Below, piece after piece: positions 16,313 through 25,745 of a stretch of 34,892 nt of DNA. Source of the DNA: Verrucomicrobiota bacterium (lineage in GTDB: Bacteria > Verrucomicrobiota > Verrucomicrobiia > Limisphaerales > SIBE01); assembly GCA_027623095.1 (NCBI GenBank), contig JAQBVM010000030.1, positions 1 through 34,892 of the forward strand. Direction: 5' to 3'. The position numbers and the translations under genes are program-made. The stretch's first letter is position 1. Each line of letters begins with the position of its first letter. Under the pieces are notes generated by a model. The model was given only the letters and a program-made list of their open reading frames with translations, had not been told where the DNA came from and searched no databases.

Positions 16313-17461
16313 ATGAACCGCACCTTTTCGATCCCGACTTTGCTCTTGCTCACGACGATTTCCACCACCGCACAGGAATCCCTGGCGCCCGCCGCGCCAG
16401 CCCGGGGCCCAGTGTTGGCCCCTATTCCCGCTGCCTTGGGGCTCCCCCAGCCCGGTGCAACGAACGACGCTCCCTACGCTCCGCAACCTATCTTGCAGGG
16501 TGGCGTGGTTATTCCTCTCTACCCGCCGGATTCACCCTTGCTCAACCAAGATCGCGTTCGCGAGGCCGAGACGTACAACATGAGCAAGGCGGTGCCAGGG
16601 CGGATCAGCAGCATTGTCAACATCCACAATCCGTCCATCGAAGTGCATACCGTCGAAGGCGGCATTAACACGGGCGCGGCTGTTATCCTCGCGGCGGGAG
16701 GCGGACACAATACGCTCAACGTGGGTGGGGAAAGCGCCGACTTTGTGCCGTTTTTCTACAACTACGGCGTGAACACCGTCATCCTCCGCAATCGTCTCCG
16801 GCGCGACGGCTACAATGTGCAGTCCGACGCCGTCCGTGATGCCCTCCAAGCGATCCGGCTTGTGCGTGCCCACGCCAAGGAATGGAGGATTGATCCGAAT
16901 AAGATTGGCATCATGGGGTTCTCCGCCGGGGCTGAATTGGCAGCGCCCGCGGCGGTCTTCTTCGAGGATTTCGACAAAACCAACAGTGCTCCGACCGATC
17001 CGCTCGCCGGGATATCTTCGCGGCCCGATTTCGCTGGAATCATCTATCCCGGCCCGACGCCGTTTGCCCGCGGCGCCACTCCGCCGATACCGCGCAACAC
17101 GCCGCCAGCGTTCATCACTTGCGCCGGATCCGGCGACCGTGTTCACGCCATTTGGGCCAACGAATACTTCACCGCCATGCTTCGAGATGGCATTCCCAAC
17201 GTTGAGATGCACCTCTATGGCAATGGCCGCCATCCGGGCGACGCGCTGCCCGACGGCAGCCGGATGAGCGGCGGTTTGACCGACCGTCGTGGCATCCCGT
17301 TTGGGACCTGGCAGGACCGCTTTATCGATTGGTTCCGGGACCTGGGCTTCCTGCAAAAGCCCGAGGTCGAAACCAAAGCAGCCCAGGACATCGCCGCTTT
17401 CCTTAGCCAGCCTCCTCGCGGCGCTGGTCGCCGAGGTTCCGGCGGACGGAGCGCGCAATGA
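16313..17461 (+). CDS. Exported alpha/beta hydrolase (acetyl esterase/xylanase-B-like, BD-FAE type)
   Basis: A 382-residue predicted secreted esterase. MNRTFSIPTLLLLTTISTTAQ is a signal peptide, followed by a Pro/Ala-rich linker and an alpha/beta hydrolase fold. AAGGGHN at about 127-133 sits in the oxyanion position of the esterase family. GIMGFSAGAEL at 199-209 gives nucleophile S204. SGDRVH at about 273-278 supplies a candidate acid D275, and GNGRHPGD at 304-310 a candidate H307. Such enzymes remove acetyl or feruloyl groups from plant polysaccharides in the periplasm or outside. The C-terminus is Gly/Arg-rich (GAGRRGSGGRS). The start gives the signal peptide directly and replaces a longer frame from 16202. 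It diverges from the MoaD unit across 283 bp and converges on the PhoD-like gene 47 bp away. Confidence 0.85.
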   Translation: MNRTFSIPTLLLLTTISTTAQESLAPAAPARGPVLAPIPAALGLPQPGATNDAPYAPQPILQGGVVIPLYPPDSPLLNQDRVREAETYNMSKAVPGRISSIVNIHNPSIEVHTVEGGINTGAAVILAAGGGHNTLNVGGESADFVPFFYNYGVNTVILRNRLRRDGYNVQSDAVRDALQAIRLVRAHAKEWRIDPNKIGIMGFSAGAELAAPAAVFFEDFDKTNSAPTDPLAGISSRPDFAGIIYPGPTPFARGATPPIPRNTPPAFITCAGSGDRVHAIWANEYFTAMLRDGIPNVEMHLYGNGRHPGDALPDGSRMSGGLTDRRGIPFGTWQDRFIDWFRDLGFLQKPEVETKAAQDIAAFLSQPPRGAGRRGSGGRSAQ

Positions 17462-17508
17462 AGGGTAAGGTCGTTCTCGATGGAACCGGCAAGATCACCG
17501 GGCAGATA

Positions 17509-20091
17509 CTACGAGATCTCAACGACCAGAGTTTCTTCATTTCTCGGCAAAGCGCGGATCCCTTTCAATTCTTTTCGCTTCCCCGATTCCGGTTCGGAAA
17601 TGCGGACGATGTACTCTCCACCCTCAAATACTCCCGGCTGATATTCCGTCCCAACAATCCGCTGCGCATGAATCAGCTCTCCGCCATCTTCACGGATCAC
17701 TTCGACAACCGGATTCAGAATCCCGGACACTTGGATCTTCGGGAGCCAAGCTGTGGCTTTTCGACCGTAATTGTCAGTCATATTGATAGCCACAGGCCAC
17801 CCGGGAAACTGCGTTCCCTCCTTAATTGGATCCGCTAGAAACGGCCAGCACTCGAAGGTAATCTTCCGGTTGGGTTTGTCGAAGCGCGCCAAACCAAGAC
17901 CCGACGCCTTTTGTTCCATCATTTCCATCACGGTTCCCGACGGTTTGATAGCCCCGTTGGCAACGGCCATGACTGTGAGCGGAAGCCCAAAATGATCCGT
18001 GAAATCGCCTGTAATCTCGGGTGCGCCGGGGGCTCGATTCCCCCCCGGTTTCGTTGGTTCCCACCAACGCGGGTAACCGACGTTCACCGCGGGACCCGCA
18101 AACGCCACCGGCCCGTCGCGATGTTCATCAATTCCGTAATGCACCACCGCCGGCAGATGTTGATCACCCGCGAGGTGAACGGCGAACACTTTGCGCATTA
18201 ATCGGAGCGCAGCGTTTCGCTGCGCTTGCGGCCAGGCGTTCGTGTCGTAATCGGCCACAAGACGTTCGCGGTTTCCTCCATGCGTGGTCGCCATCGCGGT
18301 AAAAATAGTCTGCGAAAGAACAGCCTTCATTTCCGCGCCGCGCCAATCGCCAGCCCATTCGTTAAGGAATTTCATCTGCCTCTCTCCCAGGAGTTCCGCG
18401 CTTTGGATGTCGGCGGTCTTTGGATCGAAGTTCGAATCCTTGACATGATCGCCGCGGCCGCCGGTCGGAGGGACTTTGCCTTCCGGTCCGGATTTGAACA
18501 TTCGATCCGCAAGGACGGCAAAGCTCACTCCGCCGTAGGCGATCGCGCCGTAATAGACACTGATATTCTGTTTGATCGGGGACGCGTCATAAGGGTCGGG
18601 GTGATGCGATGTTTGAGTTCGATGCACGACATTTACCCAGGCCGCTTGCATATCGTATCCGCCCATCTCTTGCGTTCCGGTTCGCGCCGCTCCCGATTCG
18701 CCCCAGACATTTCCCTGATACACATCGTGATCGTCCGGAATTGAAATGCTCGGACGGTCGCGAGTCAGCTCCCGCCAAGTCCATCCGTGCATATACCACT
18801 TGCGCAAATAATCGAGTATTGCCGATTCGAGGGGCGCTCGAGTGATGCCGTAGCCGCCCGAGGATTCATAGAATTGATCCCCGACGAACGCCAAGAAATC
18901 GGGATTGAGCGATCCCATGTTCCGCACGTACGGCGCGTTGGGAAAAGCTGCGTGAAAGTTGCACGAAACGTTGGCGACCGTGAGTACCGGTTCATCAACT
19001 GGATCACGGCGCACCGTGCCGGTCCAATAGTACGGATGCGCACTTTTGTCCGAAGAACGCATTGCATAGACAAGCCGATACGGCACATCCCTCTTGTCGT
19101 TCCAATCCTCGATGCGAAACGTCGCAGTGCGCGCCTCCGGGTGTATCGAGGCTTCCGCAATGGTGAACCATACGCCGGTTTGGACTGTTCCAATCTGAAG
19201 TTGAACGCCTTGCGTGTCCTCCTTCCCGAGCGGCGGCATTTGGGCGCTCATCTTCATTACGCCACCGCTAAGTGTGTACTGGGAAAATAGAATCGGGCCA
19301 AATATCTGATCGTCGTGGACGTCCAACTTGCTACCCGACACCTTCCAGTCGGCGAACCAGAATCTCCCGGCATTCGCGTTTCCCTCGCTTCGGGCAGCCG
19401 CTCCGCCACGCTGTTGCGGAGAAACGAAGTTGGAAACAAGCGCGAGATTGCCGTGCAAGCGATTCGCTTGAATGTTTCGACGGAGGATCTCACCCAATTT
19501 CTTGCCGCCTTCAACTTCGTGCGCCGAAAGCGTGACCGTATAAGTCGTCCGAGCGAATTCCACCTTTAAACGCAATTCGATCGACTCCCGTTCAAGGCCA
19601 ATATCTCCGGCTTGCGCGTCGTCCACGTTGCCGATAAAAAGTCCGCCGTTTGCGGCCAACCCGGCGTCAAGCCCTCGTCCAAAAACAAGACTATTTCGGT
19701 AGTCTTGAAGCGGCCCCATCACTCCAAGTCGAAACCCAGCCGAACCCCTGCCACCGCCGATCGAGCCCCCTTCCACGCGCCCGAGTTGAACGCTCATTTG
19801 AAACTCTCCGGACCGCTCTGAAAGCTGCCGTGTAAGCAAATGCACATTCCGGTCCGGAGCAGCATTCACGCATTCCAGGCGGCCTCCGGCGATGCGCCAA
19901 TCTTGCAATGGATTTGCCCAGAATTCCGGACCGATCCAGACGCGATCGAATGCCATCTCCCAGCGGCTCCCGAAACTCGTTTCAACGGCGTCCGCCGCGA
20001 GCAACTTGGGCCCAAGTTCCGAGGCGACAACTGATCCGGCCGCAAGCGCTGCCGAGTCTTTGATAAATTTTCGACGGTTTACATTCTTCAT
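17509..20091 (-). CDS. Tat-exported PhoD-like alkaline phosphatase with N-terminal beta-sandwich region
   Basis: An 860-residue protein starting MKNVNRRKFIKDSAALAAGS, a twin-arginine signal (NRRKFIK), so it is exported folded, as PhoD enzymes are. The PhoD-like metallophosphatase core lies in the second half: LAFVGDQFYE near residue 404, ISIPDDHDVYQGN near 452, SQTIFTAMATTHGG near 600, and HLAGDQHLPAVVHYG near 641. The Asp/His residues in these blocks are the expected metal ligands. The first 250 residues (WEMAFDRVWIGPEFW, DWRIAGGRLEC, GGLFIG) look like a lectin/laminin-G-type sandwich; this is inference from the pattern. The C-terminal 200 residues are beta-rich. The likely role is hydrolysis of phosphodiesters or phosphomonoesters in the periplasm. 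ATG 20091 is chosen over 20145 because the Tat signal begins there. No Pho box was identified. Confidence 0.85.
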   Translation of the reverse strand: MKNVNRRKFIKDSAALAAGSVVASELGPKLLAADAVETSFGSRWEMAFDRVWIGPEFWANPLQDWRIAGGRLECVNAAPDRNVHLLTRQLSERSGEFQMSVQLGRVEGGSIGGGRGSAGFRLGVMGPLQDYRNSLVFGRGLDAGLAANGGLFIGNVDDAQAGDIGLERESIELRLKVEFARTTYTVTLSAHEVEGGKKLGEILRRNIQANRLHGNLALVSNFVSPQQRGGAAARSEGNANAGRFWFADWKVSGSKLDVHDDQIFGPILFSQYTLSGGVMKMSAQMPPLGKEDTQGVQLQIGTVQTGVWFTIAEASIHPEARTATFRIEDWNDKRDVPYRLVYAMRSSDKSAHPYYWTGTVRRDPVDEPVLTVANVSCNFHAAFPNAPYVRNMGSLNPDFLAFVGDQFYESSGGYGITRAPLESAILDYLRKWYMHGWTWRELTRDRPSISIPDDHDVYQGNVWGESGAARTGTQEMGGYDMQAAWVNVVHRTQTSHHPDPYDASPIKQNISVYYGAIAYGGVSFAVLADRMFKSGPEGKVPPTGGRGDHVKDSNFDPKTADIQSAELLGERQMKFLNEWAGDWRGAEMKAVLSQTIFTAMATTHGGNRERLVADYDTNAWPQAQRNAALRLMRKVFAVHLAGDQHLPAVVHYGIDEHRDGPVAFAGPAVNVGYPRWWEPTKPGGNRAPGAPEITGDFTDHFGLPLTVMAVANGAIKPSGTVMEMMEQKASGLGLARFDKPNRKITFECWPFLADPIKEGTQFPGWPVAINMTDNYGRKATAWLPKIQVSGILNPVVEVIREDGGELIHAQRIVGTEYQPGVFEGGEYIVRISEPESGKRKELKGIRALPRNEETLVVEIS

Positions 20092-20575
20092 GGTAATGGA
20101 TCCATTGAGACAAGGATCCCGTCTCTTTAGCAAGTCTGGAAGCAAGCATTTGGAAATGCTCCCCGTGAACTACGATTCCCGGAAGGACAATTTCGTGTCG
20201 TAGGTGCGACAGAAAACTGTCCAACTGTCCAGGCAGCTCATAGTGCCAATTCGCGTCCAATTTCCTGGAAGCGTTCCCTTCCTATGAATCAACAAGGCGG
20301 AGCTACACTGCTTTTCGCGAAGCGAACGTCTCTCTCAGGTGGATACCCGACTTGCAGGGCTTGGGAAGCCAGTCCGTGGAGCCCGAACATTCCCTCGGGA
20401 TGTCCGGCACGCCTGAAACGGGCAAGGAGAACCTCGGGCTTCCGGATCCTTTGTTTTCTCCAGTGCGCCGTATTGTTCAGTTTGACTCCGATAAGGTCAA
20501 AGCCGAGTCCCCAAGCAAAGCGCGCTAGATTTAGCGGCGGCGCAACCCGTTGCCGCAAAGTGATAGGTGTGAACC
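20092..20575. other. 484-bp intergenic region without a convincing gene
   Basis: The gap lies upstream of the PhoD-like gene and downstream of the phosphoketolase remnant. Overlapping ORFs exist on both strands (20284-20646 and 20289-20609), but neither shows a recognised domain, a signal peptide or a good ribosome-binding site. The plus-strand one runs into the phosphoketolase gene antisense. No second copy of this sequence was found in the window. Confidence 0.5.
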
Positions 20576-22697
20576 TTAAACCGCCCTCTCGCTCGGATCC
20601 CATTTCCAATCCCGGACTTCCGGCAAGTCTTCCCCGTGCTTCATGATGTACTGCTTGTGCTCGATCAGTTTATCACGGACAAACTGCTTCACGTACGCAG
20701 CGTTGGCGCCGAGTTTCGGCACGCGATCAATCACGTCGGAAACCAGGTGGTAGCGGTCCAGATCGTTGAGAACGACCATGTCAAACGGGGTTGTCGTGGT
20801 GCCTTCCTCCTTGTAACCGCGCACATGGAGGTTTTTGTGATTCGTACGGCGGTAGGCAAGCCGGTGAATCAGCCAGGGATATCCGTGATACGCGAAGATG
20901 ATGGGTTTGTCCTTTGTAAAGAGCGTATCGAACTCCTTGTCGGAAAGGCCGTGGGGATGTTCTTCCTTGGGTTGCAACGTCATTAGATCGACGACGTTGA
21001 TCACGCGAATTTTCAAATCCGGGACGTGTTCCCGCAGCATATCGACAGCCGCCAGCGTTTCCAAAGTCGGAACGTCTCCCGCGCAGGCCATCACCACATC
21101 CGGTTCACCACCCTTGTCATTGCTGGCCCATTCCAAAATTCCGATTCCGGCCGTGCAGTGTTTGATCGCGGCATCCATGTCGAGCCACTGCAACTGCGGT
21201 TGTTTTCCGGCGACAATCACATTGATGTAATTGCGGCTTCGCAAGCAATGGTCGGTGACGGAGAGAAGCGTGTTCGCTGAGAATCTCCATAACGCGTCCA
21301 TCCGGCGCGAGATGATCATCTTCCGGCAATGTGTCCGCGACCCAAGCGCGGCTGGTGACCTCGAATACGGCACCCAGCCGGTTCGACGCTGTTTCGTCCG
21401 GCCCGACAATTCGAAAGTTTCTTTCCGCCATATTGCATTTCATGACATCCCGCATGAAACCGCCCATCAGACGAATCGATTCCGCAACGACCTCTCCGGG
21501 TTGGGACACTTCGATCTGGTAATCCCGGAAGTCCGGCATCTTGAGGTCTTTTAGGAGAATTCCGCCATTGGCATGCGGATTGGCTCCCATGCGCCGGACA
21601 CCCGACGGCGCGAGTTCCGCAAGCTCCGAACGCAGCGCGCCGTTCTCATCAAACAGCTCCTCGGGTTTGTAGCTTTTCATCCAATCCTCGAGAAGCTTGA
21701 CGTGGCTGGGTTTGGCCGCCAATTCCGAAAACGGAACCTGATGAGAGCGCCAATGACCTTCGGTCTTTTTGCCATCGACCTCCTTTGGCCCTGTCCATCC
21801 TTTTGGAGTTCGCATAATGATCATCGGCCATAACGGACGTTTTGTGACGCCATTGGCTCGCGCCTTCTTTTGGATCGACTCAATTTCGGCACTCACTTTA
21901 TTCATGGTCGCCGCCATGGCCTGATGCATTGGTTCCGGATCCGACCCCTCCACAAAGTAGGGCTTGTATCCGTAACCCTTAAACAGGGCATCCAGCTCTT
22001 CGTGGCTGATGCGTGAAAGCAACGTCGGGTTTGCGATTTTATAGCCGTTCAAATGGAGGATCGGCAGCACCGCGCCATCATGCGCCGGATTGAGGAATTT
22101 ATTGGAGTGCCAGGAAGCAGCCAGCGGCCCTGTCTCCGCCTCGCCATCACCCACCACGCACGCCACGATCAGATCCGGATTATCAAATGCCGCGCCAAAC
22201 GCATGCGAAAGGGCATAGCCAAGTTCGCCGCCTTCGTGAATCGAACCGGGTGTTTCCGGAGCCACGTGGCTCGGAATGCCACCGGGAAACGAAAACTGTC
22301 TGAAGAGCTTTCGCATGCCCTCGGCGTCCTCCGAAATATCCGGATAAACCTCGCTATAGGTTCCCTCAAGGTAGCAATTGGCGACGATTCCCGGACCTCC
22401 GTGCCCTGGGCCAATGATATAAATCATGTTGAGATCCCTTGCCTTAATCACACGATTCAGATGCGCGTAAATGAAATTCAAACCTGGCGTGGTGCCCCAG
22501 TGCCCGAGGAGTCGGGGTTTAACATCCTGGAGCGTCAGCGGCTCCCGCAGTAGCGGATTGCCGAGCAAATAGATTTGGCCAACCGACAGGTAGTTGGCGG
22601 CCCGCCAGTATGCATTGATCCTTCGAAGCTCCTCTGCCGGCAAAGGGCCGCTGACATTCACTCCTCTTTTTTTTGGCTCAATTGCCGTCCTGTTCAT
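20576..22697 (-). pseudogene. xfp: Phosphoketolase gene with an internal deletion and frameshift
   Basis: Both halves of a thiamine-diphosphate phosphoketolase (xylulose-5-P/fructose-6-P to acetyl phosphate) are clear, but in different frames. The N-terminal part runs from [10 protein letters not shown] through [44 protein letters not shown] (TPP site), [10 protein letters not shown] and [10 protein letters not shown] to [11 protein letters not shown]. The C-terminal part resumes in another frame at [11 protein letters not shown], then [44 protein letters not shown]. About 85-95 residues that family members carry between these points are absent, including the stretch typically reading L-E-A-Y-L-L-T-G-R-H-G with the catalytic Glu. 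The junction (21270-21277) is the 8-mer GCGAACAC on the minus strand, which fits both flanks. The product cannot be a working enzyme unless the deletion is an assembly artefact. Confidence 0.88.
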
Positions 22698-22766
22698 AAA
22701 GTATCGAGGGATCGTCCGTTCAGGGAGAGATTTCCACAAAGATTTTCGCGCTGTGAACCCCTGAAC

Positions 22767-22818
22767 TGCTGCGCCTCACAGAGGCGCGCTCCGGAGCGCG
22801 GGTCTGTGACCCGCAGCA
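22767..22818 (-). repeat. R1 palindromic repeat, copy B (52 bp)
   Basis: This is an inverted copy of 1585-1636 of identical length. Read on the minus strand, its outer stem is TGCTGC/GCAGCA where copy A has TGCCGC/GCGGCA, a compensatory pair change. Hairpin 1 is here a perfect 7-bp stem (GCGGGTC/GACCCGC). It lies between the glycogen phosphorylase stop and the phosphoketolase start. Confidence 0.85.
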
Positions 22819-22827
22819 ACTTCAAGT

Positions 22828-25341
22828 TCATGGGGAGGTGTCCAGTTTTGTAGGATCTACAATCGCGCACGGTTTGATATGCCAGATCTGGGAAGCATAA
22901 TCACGGATCGACCGGTCGGACGAGAATTTCCCTGCTCGCGCAACATTAAGGATCGATCGCCGCTCCCACTCGTCGCGGTCGCGGTAACACGCGTCCACTC
23001 GATCCTGGGTCTCAATGTAACTCCGCAGGTCGGCCAAGAGCATATAATGATCCCCTCCATCCAAAAGAGCGTGAATGATGGGCTTAAATATGCCCGGCTC
23101 CATCATGCTGAAGAAGTCACGCCGAATCAACTCGATGGCGCTCCGGACCTCCGCGTCACTGTGATAAACATCCCAAGGATTGTAGGTCGAACGCCGTTGT
23201 TCAACCTCTTCCGCCGTCATCCCAAAAATAAATATGTTCTCCTCACCGACTTCCTCCAGGATTTCCACGTTCGCGCCGTCGAGTGTGCCAATTGTCAGGG
23301 CGCCATTGAGCTGGAGTTTCATGTTCCCGGTTCCTGACGCCTCGGTCCCAGCCAGCGAAATCTGTTCGCTGAGGTCGGCGGCAGGAATTATTTTCTCCGC
23401 AAGTGAAACCCTGTAATTGGGAAGGAACACGACCTTAATCTTCTCATTCACATCCGGGTCCCGATTGATGACATCGGCCACCTGATTCATCAGCTTGATG
23501 ATCAACTTTGCCATGGCATAGCCCGGCGCCGCCTTCGCGGCGAATATTACCGTGCGCGGTTGAAGATCGAGTTCAGGATTCTGTTTGAGCCGGTTATAGC
23601 GTACAATCGTGTACAGGAGGAGCAAGAGCTGGCGTTTGTATTCATGGAGCCTTTTGATCTGCACGTCGAAAAGCGATTCCGGTGAAATCGGCACTCCGAT
23701 CTCGCGTTCGATGAATTCCGCCAGCGCCACTTTGTTCTGCCGCTTGGCGGCGCGGAATTGCTTTCGAAATTTGGCGTTTTCCGCAAGCGGCTCCAGTTTC
23801 CGGAGCTGGTCCAGATCCGTAATCCAACCGTCTCCGATTGATTGGATAATCAATTCGGCAAGTGGCGGATTCGCCTTCAACAACCAGCGGCGCGGAGTGA
23901 TTCCATTGGTCTTGTTATTGAATTTGTCGGGCCAAAACTCCGCAAAATCCCGAAGAACCTTTTCTTTCAGAAGGCGCGTGTGCAGGGCGGCCACTCCGTT
24001 CACCGAGCACGATCCAACAATGGCCACGTGCGCCATACGAACGCTCTTTTGGCCGTTTTCTTCGATAAGGCTCATTCGGCGCAATCGTTCGGTGTCCAAC
24101 GGATGCCGAATCGCCACATCCCTGAGGAATCGCGCGTTGATCTCGTAGAGAATTTGAAGGTGGCGCGGCAACAAGTGTTCGAATAGACGCACCGGCCACT
24201 TCTCCATCGCTTCCGGAAGAATCGTGTGATTGGTGTATCCGGTTGAAGCGGTTGTGAGTTCCCAAGCCTGCTCCCAACCGAGCCCCTCGCGATCTATCAG
24301 CAATCGCATCAGCTCCGGAACCACTAACGACGGATGGGTGTCGTTCAGTTGCATGAATACCTTGTCGGGGAACACCTCCCACGGATTATGGTCCGATTTA
24401 AAGCGCCGGAGGATATCCTGCACGCTGCAGGAGACGAAAAAATACTCCTGCTTGAGCCGAAGTTCTTTTCCCGCCGTGATGTTATCGTTCGGGTAAAGGA
24501 CTTTCGTCAGATTCTCGGAAAACACCTTGCTCTGGACGGCATCGACATAGGAACCGCGGTTGAAATCGTCCAGATTAAACTCTTCCGCGGCTTTCGCCGA
24601 CCAGAGGCGCAGGGTATTTACCGTCGTCCCGCCATAACCAACGACAGGCAAATCGTACGGCATTCCCATCACGGTATTCGAGTCCACCCAATGCCATTCC
24701 ATTCCATGAAGGCCCGGACGCTGCTCGACGTGACCGTTGAAATGAACCTCGAACGAAAACTCCGGATGCGCGATTTCCCACGGATTACCAAGCTTCAGCC
24801 AGTCGTCCGGCTGTTCAACCTGATATCCATTAACAATCTTTTGGTTAAAAATGCCAAAATCGTAGCGCAATCCGTAGCCGACCGCCGGAATGTTGAGCGT
24901 GGACATTGAATCCAGGAAACACGCGGCGAGCCGTCCCAAACCACCGTTTCCAAGACCGGCATCCACTTCGTTGTCCCGGAGGTCGTTCCAATCGAGTCCC
25001 ACCTGCGACAGCGCAGCTCGGCAGACGTCTTCCATTTGGAGATTGATCACGTTGTTCCCAAGCAACCGGCCAATGAGAAATTCCAACGAGAGATAATAGA
25101 TCCGTTTGACGTTCTTTTTGTGGTGCGTCTGCTGGGTGGCCATCCAACGTTCGATCAGCCGATTCCGCACCGCCTGAGCTAATGCGTAATACCGATCCCG
25201 GTCCGTTGCGGTGTACCGGTCACGGGCGAGCGTGTATCGGAGATGATGCTCAAAATCCCGCCGCAGGCTGTCGGCTGTGGATGTGACGCGCTGGGCCGTC
25301 GTCACTTTTTTAACAGTTGCCGCTCCTTTTCTTTTGTTCAT
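22828..25341 (-). CDS. glgP: Glycogen/starch/alpha-glucan phosphorylase
   Basis: An 837-residue GT35 phosphorylase that releases glucose-1-phosphate from glycogen or maltodextrins in the cytoplasm, using pyridoxal phosphate. Signature blocks are KRIYYLSLEFLIGRLLGNN, DAGLGNGGLGRLAACFLDSM, and GYGLRYDFGIFNQ in the N-terminal domain; VFMQLNDTHPSLVVPELMR and STGYTNHTILPEAMEKW centrally; and KRLHEYKRQLL and FLPNYRVSLAEKIIPAADLSEQIS in the C-terminal domain. EASGTGNMKLQLNGALTIGTLDGANVEI carries the PLP-binding lysine (K675). Length and all motifs are normal. The ATG at 25341 (MNKRKGAATVKK) is chosen; the frame extends 23 more residues upstream to 25410 without improving the match. It lies upstream of the broken phosphoketolase on the same strand, a pairing that would funnel glycogen-derived sugar into the phosphoketolase shunt. 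Confidence 0.96.
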   Translation of the reverse strand: MNKRKGAATVKKVTTAQRVTSTADSLRRDFEHHLRYTLARDRYTATDRDRYYALAQAVRNRLIERWMATQQTHHKKNVKRIYYLSLEFLIGRLLGNNVINLQMEDVCRAALSQVGLDWNDLRDNEVDAGLGNGGLGRLAACFLDSMSTLNIPAVGYGLRYDFGIFNQKIVNGYQVEQPDDWLKLGNPWEIAHPEFSFEVHFNGHVEQRPGLHGMEWHWVDSNTVMGMPYDLPVVGYGGTTVNTLRLWSAKAAEEFNLDDFNRGSYVDAVQSKVFSENLTKVLYPNDNITAGKELRLKQEYFFVSCSVQDILRRFKSDHNPWEVFPDKVFMQLNDTHPSLVVPELMRLLIDREGLGWEQAWELTTASTGYTNHTILPEAMEKWPVRLFEHLLPRHLQILYEINARFLRDVAIRHPLDTERLRRMSLIEENGQKSVRMAHVAIVGSCSVNGVAALHTRLLKEKVLRDFAEFWPDKFNNKTNGITPRRWLLKANPPLAELIIQSIGDGWITDLDQLRKLEPLAENAKFRKQFRAAKRQNKVALAEFIEREIGVPISPESLFDVQIKRLHEYKRQLLLLLYTIVRYNRLKQNPELDLQPRTVIFAAKAAPGYAMAKLIIKLMNQVADVINRDPDVNEKIKVVFLPNYRVSLAEKIIPAADLSEQISLAGTEASGTGNMKLQLNGALTIGTLDGANVEILEEVGEENIFIFGMTAEEVEQRRSTYNPWDVYHSDAEVRSAIELIRRDFFSMMEPGIFKPIIHALLDGGDHYMLLADLRSYIETQDRVDACYRDRDEWERRSILNVARAGKFSSDRSIRDYASQIWHIKPCAIVDPTKLDTSP

Positions 25342-25504
25342 GATGTCTTTTTTATTCGGCTGCGAAATTCGTTGACTGATGCCTGTAGGTTCCACTGGAA
25401 CCAATCGCAATAAAACAATTCGTTACACTCCGGATATCCCAGAGCAACGGAAAGGCACAATTGCTAAACGAACGCTGCGTGGCGAGCCTAAATGAGGCCC
25501 ATTC

Positions 25505-25563
25505 GGGGTGGAGTTGTGCTGCTGCGCAGCCCTAATATCGAAGTGGCGCGGCAACACCACCCC
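25505..25563. repeat. Short inverted repeat in the glgP upstream gap
   Basis: GGGGTGGAGTTG at 25505-25516 and CAACACCACCCC at 25552-25563 are reverse complements with one mismatch. They lie upstream of glgP in the 404-bp gap 25342-25745, which also holds an R3 copy and no gene. Confidence 0.5.
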
Positions 25564-25594
25564 ACCATCTGGATGGGCCGGTTACCGCGAAAAT

Positions 25595-25663
25595 GGGAGG
25601 GTGAGGCTCTGCCGAACCCTAACTTCCATCGAAGAATGGGTTCGAAGGGAGTCTCACCCTCCC
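25595..25663. repeat. R3 imperfect palindromic repeat, copy B
   Basis: A roughly 69-bp interrupted palindrome (GGGAGGGTGAGGCTCTGCC to GGGAGTCTCACCCTCCC). Its reverse complement aligns with 7682-7751 over the full length: the outer GGAGGGTGAG arms and inner TCGAACCC/GGGTTCG arms are conserved, while the loop differs. It lies between the PVC heme-binding gene and glgP. Confidence 0.75.
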
Positions 25664-25745
25664 CGCAATACGCGAACCGTGATTGAATCTGCATTTTCAT
25701 CCGAAGTGGTGCCCTGAAGGGGACGGGAGATTCATTGGAAGGATA

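Noticed and set aside
16532-17458. 308-aa minus-strand ORF opposite the esterase
   Set aside because: It is antisense to the full alpha/beta hydrolase with its catalytic residues and has shadow-like composition.
17458-17838. 126-aa ORF whose ATG overlaps the esterase stop
   Set aside because: The ATGA overlap is tempting as a coupled gene, but the frame lies antisense to the conserved C-terminus of the PhoD-like gene and has no motif.
20284-20646. Overlapping 120-aa and 106-aa ORFs on opposite strands
   Set aside because: Neither has a ribosome-binding site, signal or domain; the plus-strand one runs into the phosphoketolase gene. They may reflect another repeat, but no second copy is in the window.
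22879-24909. Several 110-190 aa plus-strand ORFs opposite glgP
   Set aside because: All are antisense to a fully conserved glycogen phosphorylase.
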